Shown here piece by piece: positions 41,763-49,867 of a DNA stretch of 64,000 bases. Origin of the DNA: DATFVA01 sp963743325 (GTDB lineage: Bacteria; Bacteroidota; Ignavibacteria; Ignavibacteriales; Ignavibacteriaceae); NCBI GenBank assembly GCA_963743325.1, contig CAVUOZ010000005.1:496001-560000 (forward strand), in the 5' to 3' direction. The notes under the pieces were generated by a model, which worked only from the letters and a program-made list of their open reading frames with translations, had not been told where the DNA came from and ran no database searches. Position numbers and translations under genes: made by a program. Each line of letters starts with the position of its first letter. Within the stretch, counting starts at the first letter, position 1.

Positions 41763-42779
41763 ATGGAAATAGTAAAAAATTTCCCCCTAAAAAGATATAA
41801 CACATTTGCGATTGACGCAGCAGCAAAGGCTTTTGTACATGCTTCAAGCGAAGATGAACTGTTTGAAATTCTATTCGATAAGGAATTAAAATCCTATTCT
41901 AAATTTATTCTTGGGGGGGGGAGTAATATCCTGTTTACCAAAGACTATAACGGACTTGTTATCAGGAATTCGATTCCCGGGATTGAAATATTAAACGAGG
42001 ATGAACGAACGGCAACTATTGAAGCAGGCGCAGGTGTGATCTGGAATGATCTTGTAAACTATTGTGTGAACAGAAATCTCGGGGGAGTAGAAAATCTTGC
42101 GCTTATTCCCGGTACTGCGGGGGCGGCACCTATACAGAACATAGGAGCATACGGAGAAGAACTGAGCGAAACTTTTTTTAGCCTGCGTGGATTTTATACT
42201 GACACAGCAATGCCTGGTATTTTCTATAAAAACGACTGCCGGTTTGGATATAGAGACAGCATTTTTAAAAATGAGCTGAAGCATAAATTTGTTGTTTCTA
42301 AGATCAGTTTAAAACTGAATAAAAATCCTGAAATAAATACTGGGTACGGCAATGTGAAAGAGGAACTTGAAAAAACAGGCAAAGCCGATTTCACAATAAA
42401 AGATGTAAGTGAAGTAATTTCTAAAATCAGGAGGGAAAAGCTGCCTGATCCCTCAGTTATGGGAAATGCAGGAAGCTTCTTTAAGAATCCTGAGATCAAA
42501 GCGGATGAGTATAATCGTTTAAAGGAAAGATTCCCGGATATTAAAGGGTATCTCCTCTATGACGGAAACGTGAAGCTCCCTGCTGCCTGGCTGATTGACA
42601 GGGCCGGGTGGAAAGGTATCAGAAAAGGGAATACCGGTACTCATCCCAGGCAGGCACTGGTGATAGTAAATTATGGCAGCGCAACAGGTGAGGAAGTCTT
42701 TCATTTCGCAAAAGAGATAAAACATTCGGTTTATGAGAAATTTGAGATAATTCTGGAAGAGGAAGTGAATATTATCTAA
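41763..42779 (+). CDS. murB: UDP-N-acetylenolpyruvoylglucosamine reductase
   Basis: FAD enzyme that reduces the enolpyruvyl ether to the lactyl group of UDP-MurNAc in peptidoglycan synthesis. FAD-binding blocks: KRYNTFAIDAAAKAF, LGGGSNILFTKDYNGLVIRN and ENLALIPGTAGAAPIQNIGAYG. The catalytic part has FGYRDSIFK, the proton-donor Ser in GNAGSFFKNPEI, and a terminal GTHPRQALVIVN. 338 residues, the E. coli-like (type I) length. A palindrome CCGGGA-N8-TCCCGG at 42831-42850 lies 51 nt after the stop and could terminate the operon, though the following U-run is poor. Confidence 0.96.
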   Translation: MEIVKNFPLKRYNTFAIDAAAKAFVHASSEDELFEILFDKELKSYSKFILGGGSNILFTKDYNGLVIRNSIPGIEILNEDERTATIEAGAGVIWNDLVNYCVNRNLGGVENLALIPGTAGAAPIQNIGAYGEELSETFFSLRGFYTDTAMPGIFYKNDCRFGYRDSIFKNELKHKFVVSKISLKLNKNPEINTGYGNVKEELEKTGKADFTIKDVSEVISKIRREKLPDPSVMGNAGSFFKNPEIKADEYNRLKERFPDIKGYLLYDGNVKLPAAWLIDRAGWKGIRKGNTGTHPRQALVIVNYGSATGEEVFHFAKEIKHSVYEKFEIILEEEVNII

Positions 42780-42941
42780 TTGAAAGATTGCAGGAATACA
42801 AAATTGCGAGATTACAATATCGCAAAATTTCCGGGAATTCCAGCTCCCGGAGTTTCTCTCCTTACCGTGTAACACAGCCAGTTGAAATTCATATTCATAA
42901 TAATTATGTTCCCTTAAAAATCCAAACAAAAATTTATCAGG

Positions 42942-43766
42942 ATGTTTAATATGAACCAACAGAAGGATGAGAAGATTATATCTGCTTATGAAAAAGCTGC
43001 ACAGGAAGGAGTAGACCCTCGCTGTATCCCACAGAGATTAACCGGACGGGTTCCGGTTCATGATGAAATACCTTATCCCGACTATCCTGAATCCGATCAC
43101 GAAATTTGGAAGTTTTTATACGACAGGCAGATGAAGTATCTTCCGGGAAGAGTATGCGACGAATACCTGAACGGAACAAGGAAATTAAACTTTACAGCTG
43201 ATAAAATTCCCGCATTAAAGGACCTGAGCAAAGTATTCAATAAAACCACAGGCTGGAAAATCGCAAGGGTTCCCGGCCTGATACACGAACAGAATTTCTT
43301 TGAGCTTCTGCAGAAAAAAATATTTCCATCTACCGATTATATCAGAGGAAAAGAAGAACTTGATTATACCCCTGCCCCGGATTGTTTCCATGATATGTTC
43401 GGACATATGCCGCTATTGACGGACGAAAACTTTGCATCATTTTACCAGATGTTTGGAGAAGCTGCATTTCATGCTGAGGGTATCAACAGGAAATACCTTG
43501 AGACATTTCACTGGTTCACGGTGGAATTCGGTCTGATCAAAAAACCGGAAGGGATGAGAATATACGGAGCAGGTATCATATCCTCCAAAGAAGAAGTAAC
43601 TCACGCCCTGTCTAATGACGTTGAAGTGAGAGATTTTGATCCTGAAAAACTTGTAAGACAGGATTATGATGTGTGGCATCTTCAGCCTGTTCTCTGGGCA
43701 ATTGATTCATTTGAGCATCTCGAAGACGGATTTAAATTCTGGACTAAGAAGCAGGGATTATTATAA
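42942..43766 (+). CDS. phhA: Phenylalanine 4-hydroxylase (tetrahydropterin-dependent)
   Basis: Converts phenylalanine to tyrosine with O2 and a tetrahydropterin. 274 residues, single catalytic domain without the regulatory ACT domain, as in bacterial enzymes. Ferrous iron ligands are visible: the two His in PAPDCFHDMFGHMPLL and the Glu in FHWFTVEFGLIKK. Also typical are RVPGLIHEQNFFELL, the ISSKEEVTHAL loop and the C-terminal YDVWHLQPVLWAIDSFE. Initiation may be at 42942 or the ATG three codons later. The downstream PTPS and folE genes could supply its cofactor. No pterin-4a-carbinolamine dehydratase is seen in this window. Confidence 0.95.
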   Translation: MFNMNQQKDEKIISAYEKAAQEGVDPRCIPQRLTGRVPVHDEIPYPDYPESDHEIWKFLYDRQMKYLPGRVCDEYLNGTRKLNFTADKIPALKDLSKVFNKTTGWKIARVPGLIHEQNFFELLQKKIFPSTDYIRGKEELDYTPAPDCFHDMFGHMPLLTDENFASFYQMFGEAAFHAEGINRKYLETFHWFTVEFGLIKKPEGMRIYGAGIISSKEEVTHALSNDVEVRDFDPEKLVRQDYDVWHLQPVLWAIDSFEHLEDGFKFWTKKQGLL

Positions 43767-43978
43767 AGATTCTCAGGATAAGGGGTTTATCTTTCTATAT
43801 GCAGTTAATACCTGCTTAATTCCTTTTGAATCTTTCTTACAGGAATCGTGTTTCAAATTACAGAAATAGATATTTACTTGAATGTACTTTTTATATTATA
43901 TAATTTTAACATTTATTATCATAAACGTTTATAATCTAATTACTTACAACCATCTAAGTACAGAAGGAATATAGAATT

Positions 43979-44455
43979 ATGCCTGTTGAAATAGGAAATA
44001 TTGCACCAGGGTTTACATTAAAGAACCAGGATTCAGAAAATATATCTTTATCGGATTACAAAGGAAATAACATTGTAATTCTGTTTTTCCCATTCGCTTT
44101 CTCTTCTACATGCACGGCAGAAATGAGAAGGATGCAGGAGGATTTCAATAATAATATAGATCTGGATGTACAGGTCATCGGGATAAGTGTAGACAGTCCT
44201 TATTCATTGAAGATATTCGGAGATTTGAACAAAATTAACTTCCCCTTATTGAGTGATTTTAATAAAGAGGTTTCAAGACTGTACGATTCATTATATGAGA
44301 TTTATTCTCCGGAGAAATATTCTTACCACGGTGTATCAAAAAGATCTGCTTTTGTCATAGGTAGAGACGGAAAAATAAAGTATAAAGAAATATGCCCGAC
44401 CCCGGGTAATCAACCGGATTACAACTCTATTAAAAAAATACTGGAGAATAATTAA
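43979..44455 (+). CDS. Peroxiredoxin (AhpC/TSA family, AhpE-like)
   Basis: 158 residues, thioredoxin fold. The peroxidatic Cys is in VILFFPFAFSSTCTAEMRRM, where the FPFAFSS/TxxC form recalls the AhpE-type peroxiredoxins; no second conserved Cys is obvious (the other Cys lies in YKEICPTPGNQPD near the C-terminus and might resolve). Later motifs: VQVIGISVDSPYSLK, INFPLLSDFNKEVSRLY, and RSAFVIGRDGKIKY. Reduces hydroperoxides in the cytosol. Followed immediately by a rhodanese gene and then a Bcp-type peroxiredoxin, forming a thiol-redox group. Confidence 0.9.
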   Translation: MPVEIGNIAPGFTLKNQDSENISLSDYKGNNIVILFFPFAFSSTCTAEMRRMQEDFNNNIDLDVQVIGISVDSPYSLKIFGDLNKINFPLLSDFNKEVSRLYDSLYEIYSPEKYSYHGVSKRSAFVIGRDGKIKYKEICPTPGNQPDYNSIKKILENN

Positions 44456-44486
44456 TATGTTTAAAGATTCCGGAAAAGGAGCAGTT

Positions 44487-44807
44487 ATGTACAGAGATCT
44501 GCATCCCTCGGAAGTAAAGAAAATTCTTGATAGCAAAAACGGGACAAGGCTAATCGATGTGAGAGAGGAATGGGAGTACAGGATTGCACATATTGAAAAT
44601 ACCGAACTGATGCCCATGAGCAGATTCATGAAATATTTAGATCAATTGAATGCAGATGATGAACTTATAATATACTGCCACACAGGGGTAAGAAGTGCTA
44701 ATATATGCAGGTTCCTTGCAGACAAAGGTTTTAAGAATTTAATTAATCTCAAAGGAGGGATCGAAGCCTGGTCAAATGAAATCGATCAGTCGGTTCCGCG
44801 GTATTGA
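44487..44807 (+). CDS. Rhodanese-like domain protein
   Basis: About 106 residues, a single rhodanese domain. LIDVREEWEYRIAHIENTEL is the CH2A-type N-terminal motif, and the active-site loop with Cys is LIIYCHTGVRSANICRFLAD, followed by NLINLKGGIEAWSNEID. Single-domain members transfer sulfane sulfur or act in thiol redox. The frame opens at ATG 44457, but ATG 44487 is preceded by AAAGGAG at 5 nt and begins directly before the domain, so I prefer it. Sits between two peroxiredoxin genes. Confidence 0.9.
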   Translation: MYRDLHPSEVKKILDSKNGTRLIDVREEWEYRIAHIENTELMPMSRFMKYLDQLNADDELIIYCHTGVRSANICRFLADKGFKNLINLKGGIEAWSNEIDQSVPRY

Positions 44808-44828
44808 TAATTTTAACGGAGAAATAAA

Positions 44829-45287
44829 ATGTTGGAAGAAGGTAAGAAGGCGCCCGATTTCAAGCTTAAGAACCAGGACAGTAAAATTATATCTTTAAAT
44901 GATTTTAAGGGAAAGAATATTATTCTGTATTTTTACCCGAAAGATAATACTTCAGGCTGTACAAAAGAGGCCTGCAATTTCAGAGACGAATTCCCCAGAT
45001 TTAAAAACGTTGATGCAGTTATTCTTGGGGTAAGTCCTGACTCAGTTGAATCACATAAAAAATTCGCTGAAAAATATAACCTTCCGTTCAACCTGTTAAG
45101 CGATGAAAATAGGAATGTCCTGGAAAAATACGGCGTCTGGAAAGAGAAAAGTATGTACGGCAGAAAATATATGGGAGTTGAAAGAACGACGGTAGTAATA
45201 GATGAAAATGGAAAGATCAAAAAGATATTTCCAAAGGTAAATGTTGAGGGACATAATAAAGAAATTCTTGAAGCACTAAAAAATTAA
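44829..45287 (+). CDS. bcp: Thioredoxin-dependent thiol peroxidase (Bcp/PrxQ)
   Basis: 152 residues. DFKLKNQDSKIISLNDFKGK, then the PrxQ/Bcp catalytic segment YFYPKDNTSGCTKEACNFRD with the peroxidatic Cys and the resolving Cys five residues later (CTKEAC), which is the two-Cys Bcp signature. VILGVSPDSVESHKKFAEKY and VERTTVVIDENGKIK complete the fold. Detoxifies hydroperoxides using thioredoxin. Ribosome site GGAG precedes the ATG. Third gene of the peroxiredoxin-rhodanese-Bcp group; the pterin genes follow 9 nt later. Confidence 0.95.
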   Translation: MLEEGKKAPDFKLKNQDSKIISLNDFKGKNIILYFYPKDNTSGCTKEACNFRDEFPRFKNVDAVILGVSPDSVESHKKFAEKYNLPFNLLSDENRNVLEKYGVWKEKSMYGRKYMGVERTTVVIDENGKIKKIFPKVNVEGHNKEILEALKN

Positions 45288-45296
45288 GAGGCCGAA

Positions 45297-45704
45297 ATGG
45301 TTTATGTAAAAAGGAGAGAAACCTTCAGCGCGGCTCACAGACTGTATAATCCTTCCTATAACGATGAAAAAAACCTTGAAATATATGGTAAATGCAGTAA
45401 TCCAAACTGGCATGGACATAATTACGTACTTGAGGTTACCGTTGCAGGAGAACCCGATCCCGAAACGGGATTTGTAATTGATCTGAAAATCCTGAAGAAT
45501 ATAATCGATGAATATATTATGACGAAAGTTGATCATAAGAATCTGAATACAGAAACGGATTTTATGAAAAATATAATCCCTTCGGCAGAAAATATTGCAA
45601 AAGCAATTTTTAATGAGCTGAAAGACAAACTGCCGTCAGGCAAATTGTATTCTGTCAAATTGTTCGAGACAGAAAAAAATATTGTCGAATATCGAGGAGA
45701 ATAA
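45297..45704 (+). CDS. 6-pyruvoyl-tetrahydropterin synthase family protein (CX5HGH type)
   Basis: 135 residues. RRETFSAAHRLYNPSYNDEK carries the first zinc His; YGKCSNPNWHGHNYVLEV has the catalytic Cys five residues before HGH (CX5HGH), the spacing reported for tetrahydrobiopterin-type PTPS, while QueD has CX3HGH. GFVIDLKILKNII and VDHKNLN are also family-typical; the whole resembles eukaryotic PTPS. It would convert dihydroneopterin triphosphate from FolE to 6-pyruvoyl-tetrahydropterin. Automatic annotation would probably call it QueD. FolE follows with a start 2 nt after this stop, and phenylalanine hydroxylase lies nearby. Confidence 0.85.
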   Translation: MVYVKRRETFSAAHRLYNPSYNDEKNLEIYGKCSNPNWHGHNYVLEVTVAGEPDPETGFVIDLKILKNIIDEYIMTKVDHKNLNTETDFMKNIIPSAENIAKAIFNELKDKLPSGKLYSVKLFETEKNIVEYRGE

Positions 45705-45705
45705 T

Positions 45706-46278
45706 TTGGACAACGCAAAGGTTCAGAAACTCATTTCTGAGTTATTAAAAGAATTGGGGGAAGACCCTACAAGGGAAGGTTTATTGAACACCCCTAAAAG
45801 AGTGGCAAAAGCATACGACTTTCTTACATCAGGGTATCATAAAAAAATTGAAGAGGTATTAAATAATGCTGTATTTAATGAGAAATACGATGAAATGGTG
45901 CTGGTCAAGAATATAGACTTTTATAGCCTGTGTGAACATCATATGCTTCCGTTTTACGGCAAAGTACATGTTGCTTATATACCTGACGGAAAGATTGTGG
46001 GATTAAGCAAGATTCCAAGAATCGTTGAAGTGTTTTCAAGAAGGTTGCAGGTTCAGGAAAGAATGACACAGGAAATTGCAGATACTCTTGATGAATACCT
46101 TAAACCGCAGGGAGTAGCAGTGGTTTCAGAAGCATACCATATGTGCATGATGATGCGCGGTGTAGAGAAACAGAACTCGGCTGCAGTAACCAGTGCGGTG
46201 CATGGGGTATTTAAAGATGATGCAAGAACGAGAGCAGAGTTCATGACCCTGATAAAGGGAAAATTGAGCGATGTCTAA
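45706..46278 (+). CDS. folE: GTP cyclohydrolase I (TTG start)
   Basis: Converts GTP to 7,8-dihydroneopterin triphosphate, the precursor of folate and biopterin. Motifs: GLLNTPKRVAKAYDFLTSGY, YSLCEHHMLPFYGKVHVAYI (zinc Cys and His), GLSKIPRIVEVFSRRLQVQE, and EAYHMCMMMRGVEKQNS with the second zinc Cys. About 190 residues. The open frame begins at TTG 45682 inside the PTPS gene, but TTG 45706 is preceded by GAGGAGA at 5 nt and yields a normal N-terminus, so I use it. The 3' end overlaps the SDR start by 8 nt. Confidence 0.95.
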   Translation: MDNAKVQKLISELLKELGEDPTREGLLNTPKRVAKAYDFLTSGYHKKIEEVLNNAVFNEKYDEMVLVKNIDFYSLCEHHMLPFYGKVHVAYIPDGKIVGLSKIPRIVEVFSRRLQVQERMTQEIADTLDEYLKPQGVAVVSEAYHMCMMMRGVEKQNSAAVTSAVHGVFKDDARTRAEFMTLIKGKLSDV

Positions 46279-46984
46279 GGAAAAAGCAGCGATATGGATA
46301 ACCGGAGCAAGCAGCGGAATCGGGAAAGCTTCAGCAGTGGAATTTGCCAGGATAGGCAGTAAAGTTTTTGTATCTGCTAGAAGAGTTACAGAACTGGAAA
46401 GACTAAACAGGGAATTAAAAAAAGATAAACTCTCGGTTGATATTTACCCCTGTAATGTTGCCTCTTCAGCTAATGTTGATCAGACTGTCAAAAAAATACT
46501 TGCAGAAAGTGATGTTGATTGTCTGATTAATAATGCCGGTATTACTTCCTGGAAACTCGCCGAGGAAAATACTACTAATGAGATCGATGATGTTATCAAT
46601 ACGAATCTGCTTGGTTCTATCTATACTATAAAATACCTGCTTCCGCATTTTATAGAACGGGGGGGAGGCACAATTATAAATATTCTTTCAGTTGTCACCA
46701 AAAAAGTATTTACTCACAGCAGTGCTTATGCTGCGTCAAAAACGGGACTGCTGGGATATACGAATGTTCTCAGGGAGGAGGTCCGTAAATATAAAATCCG
46801 TGTGATAAATGTAATTCCGGGAACAACAGAAACACCAATGTGGCCTTCAAAAGTGCGTGAGGAAAATTCTGAAAGGATGCTGAACCCGGAGGAAATAGCC
46901 AGGGTAATAGTCTCTGCATATCTTGAAAAAAGCAATATGGTAACCGAAGAAATACTTGTAAGACCGATCGAAGGAGATTTGTAA
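46271..46984 (+). CDS. Short-chain dehydrogenase/reductase, candidate pterin reductase
   Basis: 237 residues, classical SDR. ITGASSGIGKASAVEFARIG (TGxxxGIG), DCLINNAGITSWK (NNAG), the catalytic Ser in IINILSVVTKKVF, Tyr/Lys in SAYAASKTGLLGY, and PGTTETPMW. All catalytic residues are present. Located directly after folE and PTPS, overlapping folE by 8 nt, so a sepiapterin-reductase-like step finishing tetrahydrobiopterin synthesis is plausible; the SDR motifs alone do not prove that substrate. Its TAA shares one base with the ATG of a second, broken SDR copy. Confidence 0.88.
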   Translation: MSKEKAAIWITGASSGIGKASAVEFARIGSKVFVSARRVTELERLNRELKKDKLSVDIYPCNVASSANVDQTVKKILAESDVDCLINNAGITSWKLAEENTTNEIDDVINTNLLGSIYTIKYLLPHFIERGGGTIINILSVVTKKVFTHSSAYAASKTGLLGYTNVLREEVRKYKIRVINVIPGTTETPMWPSKVREENSERMLNPEEIARVIVSAYLEKSNMVTEEILVRPIEGDL

Positions 46985-47687
46985 TGGCCGAAAGAGAAGT
47001 CTGCATTGTAACCGGTGCGAGCAGGGGAATCGGGAAGAGAATTGCACTGAAGTTTGCCGAAGAAGGAAAGGATGTAATGCTTTTTGGAAGAGATATTGAA
47101 GCATTAAAACAAACTCAGAAACTTGTTAAGAAAGAGGACCCGTTGCGGAATATTATGCAGGCGATGTTGGTGACGAATCATTCGTATATAAATCTGTTAA
47201 AGAAATTATTAATAAGTACGGGAAGATTGATATCTTAATTAATAACGCTGGACTTGGAATTTTCAAAGAAATTACTGAAGCCTCCCTTGACGATTTTTAA
47301 AAGCAGGTTAACGCAAATCTTTACGGCATCTTTAATTTTTCTAAAGCTGTGCTTGGTAATATGATCGTAAGAAAATCAGGCACTATTATAAATATTGCTT
47401 CTCTTGCAGGTAAGAATGTATTTGCAGGCGGATCGATGTATTCAGCTACAAAACACGCTGTACTCGGTTTTACAGGATGCGTAATGCAGGAAGTGAGAAA
47501 ATATAATATAAAGGTTGCAGCAGTCTGTCCGGGCTCGGTTGAGACCGATTTTCATTCTGACGGAAGTCCTGCTTCATCAAAAAAATTAATGCCTGAAGAT
47601 GTGGCGGAAACAGTGTCCTTAATTATTAAACTGCCTCAGAGGGCATTGGCGAGTGAGATTGATATAAAACCGACAAACCCGAAATAA
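46984..47687 (+). pseudogene. Second SDR gene, disrupted by a frameshift and a stop codon
   Basis: Would encode about 234 residues with TGASRGIGKRIALKFAEEG, DILINNAGLGIF, IINIASLAGKNVF and SMYSATKHAVLGF, i.e. a full classical SDR similar to its neighbour. The frame shifts by one base at the CCC run 47139-47141 (GAG GAC CC-G TTG CGG; one extra base restores PVAEYYAGDVGDESF). A TAA then interrupts the restored frame at 47298-47300 (SLDDF-stop-KQVNANLYG), followed by intact coding to 47687. Two independent lesions argue for a true pseudogene over one sequencing error. Probably a tandem duplicate of the preceding SDR. Confidence 0.85.
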
Positions 47688-48065
47688 GACTTAATCCGTG
47701 GAAATATTATTTAGGGGAAATTAATAGATTTTCCGCTATCACCTGGTATATCATACTCAAAAAGATTATTAAATTATTTATTTCACAACTCTGCTGAATA
47801 TTTCAACACTAAAAAAGGTGTGAAACCAAATTATTGTGAACCAGAAAGAGTAGGGAAATAGACGAGAGAGAGGCGGGTGTGAAACATATTCACAGCTATA
47901 TTCCATGGATATTAAAGCCAGCTCTCGGAGTTGAAAGAGATGAATATTTATACAGTTTTTAATAAATGTGTTTGTACTCTCAAATCGTAGATTTTATCAA
48001 AAATAAGGTTTAAAAAAAAGTCACGATAAATCTCGTGACTTTTTGAATTATTTTACTAAAATGAT
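47688..48065. other. Gap with TGTGAA/TTCACA palindromes and a bidirectional terminator
   Basis: 378 nt between convergent units. Contains TTTCACA (47781-47787), TGTGAAA (47819-47825), TTGTGAACC (47834) and the palindrome TGTGAA-ACATA-TTCACA (47878-47894), then a strong terminator at 48015. No coding region. Confidence 0.55.
48015..48044. terminator. Bidirectional rho-independent terminator
   Basis: Perfect 12-bp inverted repeat AAAAAGTCACGA / TCGTGACTTTTT with a 6-nt loop TAAATC. It has a T-run on the + strand, and on the - strand as well because of the leading A-run. It separates the pterin operon and the convergent Spy-like gene. Confidence 0.85.
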
Positions 48066-48563
48066 TTAGTCCCGCTCCCCGTGATTCATTCCGCTATGGT
48101 GTCTTCCCATCGGGCATTGTCCGTTCATCATTCCTCCACGCTGACCTCCAGGACCCCCCATCATCGGCATCTCGTTAAATATTTTCTTCTGCTGATCATC
48201 GAGCAGTTCGTAAACATCCATCCTGTGATTTGCTCTTGCAGCAGCTATTTTATCTCTTGCAGAGCTTATATCATTTGCAAGGTTAAGATAATCCGAACGT
48301 GAATAGTTTCCTTTCCGCATCAGCTCTTTCAGTGCAAGACTTTTTTTCTGCATATCGGCACGGAGATCTATCATTGCTTTCTGATGCTCTATACGGAGCT
48401 GTTCAATTTTATCCTTCTGATCATCCGTCAGTTTTAATTTTTCAATCATTTTTCCACGGAATCTTTCACCCCGGGGTCCATCAGATTTCTGAGGATAGAA
48501 ATTAACAGCAGCAGCGATTATTACTATGAGTATTAATCCGCCAATTATTGATACTTTTTTCAA
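48066..48563 (-). CDS. Spy/CpxP-like periplasmic protein (LTXXQ family), membrane-anchored
   Basis: About 165 residues. An N-terminal hydrophobic helix (VSIIGGLILIVIIAAAVNFY) is followed by a helical periplasmic domain with KLTDDQKDKIEQLR and LLDDQQKKIFNEM, the two LTxxQ-like motifs of Spy/CpxP/CnrX-type proteins, and a Met/His/Gly-rich tail (MMGGPGGQRGGMM...HHSG) that could bind metal. The open frame extends to 48617 but TTG at 48563 has AGGGAG upstream and gives the right N-terminus. Divergent from an ECF sigma factor gene; probably part of its envelope-stress system. Confidence 0.82.
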   Translation of the reverse strand: MKKVSIIGGLILIVIIAAAVNFYPQKSDGPRGERFRGKMIEKLKLTDDQKDKIEQLRIEHQKAMIDLRADMQKKSLALKELMRKGNYSRSDYLNLANDISSARDKIAAARANHRMDVYELLDDQQKKIFNEMPMMGGPGGQRGGMMNGQCPMGRHHSGMNHGERD

Positions 48564-48702
48564 TTTATTCTCCCTAAATTTTATTACTAGCTTATTTGTA
48601 ATTCGTAAGTTTGACACCTAATATTTTCATCAGGTTTAAATAAGTGCGATATTAAACCTTTAAGAAGACCTGATTGTCTAAAAAATGAGTAAAAACTGAA
48701 AA

Positions 48703-49254
48703 ATGGCTGTTCCGAATCCTGATTTTGAATTAATAAAAAGATTTAATGCCGGTGATGAAGCTGCCTTTAATGATATTGTCAGGAAGTATCAAAAAAAGAT
48801 ATACTGGCATGCCCGCAGGATGACCGGAAACCATCTCGATGCTGATGAAGTTACCCAGGAAGTGCTTATTGTTATTTATGATAATCTTAAGAAGTTCAGG
48901 TTTCAGTCGTCTTTATATACGTGGATATACAGGATAACATTTACGAGAACATTAAATTTTCTGAACCGCAGCAAAGTCAAAAGATTCCTCGGTATTGATG
49001 AAAGCAGTGCAGCTGAAATGAGCGGGAGAGAAGATATTATCGAAAATTATGAACAGCGGGAAAGGTTTGCAGAACTTGAGAAAAAACTTCAACAGCTTCC
49101 GGCCAAGCAGAGAGAAGTCTTTATTATGAGAAATTTTGATGATATGAGCTATAAGGAAATCTCAGATATTACAGGCAGAAGTGAGGGCGGACTGAAAGCA
49201 AATTATTTTCATGCAGTTAATAAGTTAACGGAGCTTATGAAAGAAAATGAATAA
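48703..49254 (+). CDS. ECF-type RNA polymerase sigma factor
   Basis: 183 residues. Region 2: FNDIVRKYQKKIYWHARRMT, DADEVTQEVLIVIYDNLKKF and SLYTWIYRITFTRTLNFL. Region 4: LQQLPAKQREVFIMRNFDDM, SYKEISDITGRSEGGLKANY. Short linker, no other domain: a typical extracytoplasmic-function sigma factor. The following gene overlaps by 8 nt and encodes a membrane-spanning protein with the layout of an anti-sigma factor, then a Spy-like protein; another Spy-like gene lies divergently upstream. Confidence 0.95.
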   Translation: MAVPNPDFELIKRFNAGDEAAFNDIVRKYQKKIYWHARRMTGNHLDADEVTQEVLIVIYDNLKKFRFQSSLYTWIYRITFTRTLNFLNRSKVKRFLGIDESSAAEMSGREDIIENYEQRERFAELEKKLQQLPAKQREVFIMRNFDDMSYKEISDITGRSEGGLKANYFHAVNKLTELMKENE

Positions 49255-49867
49255 CAGGAAAGAGCAAATAATCAGATATTTAGACGGGAATATGAGTGAA
49301 GAAGAAAAACTTCATTTTGAAAAAATCCTGGCTGACTATCCTGATCTGCAAAAAGAAACAGGGCAGGTAAAAAACTTGCTTTCTTCAATGAAAAACGATG
49401 CCGGGCCGGATACGGATGAAAGGTATTTTGTAAATATGCTTCCGGAATTTTATACACGGCATAGCAAAAAGAAGAAATTTATTTTTTCAAAGCTTGCCTA
49501 TTCATTATCAACAGCCGCTGCAATAATATTAATTTTAGTTGTTATTTTCAGACCTGCGGGCACAATAAATCATTCAAACCTGAATGAATTAAGTGCAAAC
49601 CTTACCGAAAGTGAACTGAGTGAAACATTAAATCAGTATGCAGACCAGTATTCTTTAAACGATCTGATGAGTTCTGCTTCAGCTAAGACAGATTCGATCG
49701 TCAGCGATATGGTAGCCGATGAGCTGGATCTTTCAGGATCAGTTGATAAAACCGTTGCAGATAAGTATATAAATACAGACGAGCTGATTAGTTCTATTAA
49801 TGAAACCGAGGCAAATGAATTATATTCACAATTAATAAATGAAGATATAATTAAGGGAGCAAAATAA
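49247..49867 (+). CDS. Putative anti-sigma factor (single transmembrane helix, no zinc motif)
   Basis: 206 residues. The cytoplasmic N-terminus (NNRKEQIIRYLDGNMSEEEKLHFEKILADYPDLQKE) has the anti-sigma look 'i..yldg.ls..e...fe..l..dp.l', but lacks the HxxxCxxC zinc site. One membrane helix is at about residues 82-102 (LAYSLSTAAAIILILVVIF). The C-terminal 100 residues are periplasmic, acidic and Ser/Asn-rich with repeated D/N-E-L-x-S elements. It overlaps the sigma gene by 8 nt and the next gene by one base, so it probably holds the sigma factor at the membrane until an envelope signal arrives. Confidence 0.8.
   Translation: MNNRKEQIIRYLDGNMSEEEKLHFEKILADYPDLQKETGQVKNLLSSMKNDAGPDTDERYFVNMLPEFYTRHSKKKKFIFSKLAYSLSTAAAIILILVVIFRPAGTINHSNLNELSANLTESELSETLNQYADQYSLNDLMSSASAKTDSIVSDMVADELDLSGSVDKTVADKYINTDELISSINETEANELYSQLINEDIIKGAK

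Noticed and set aside
42831..42850. Terminator after murB
   Set aside because: The CCGGGA/TCCCGG hairpin is only 6 bp with an 8-nt loop and no proper T-run; kept as a remark in the murB entry.
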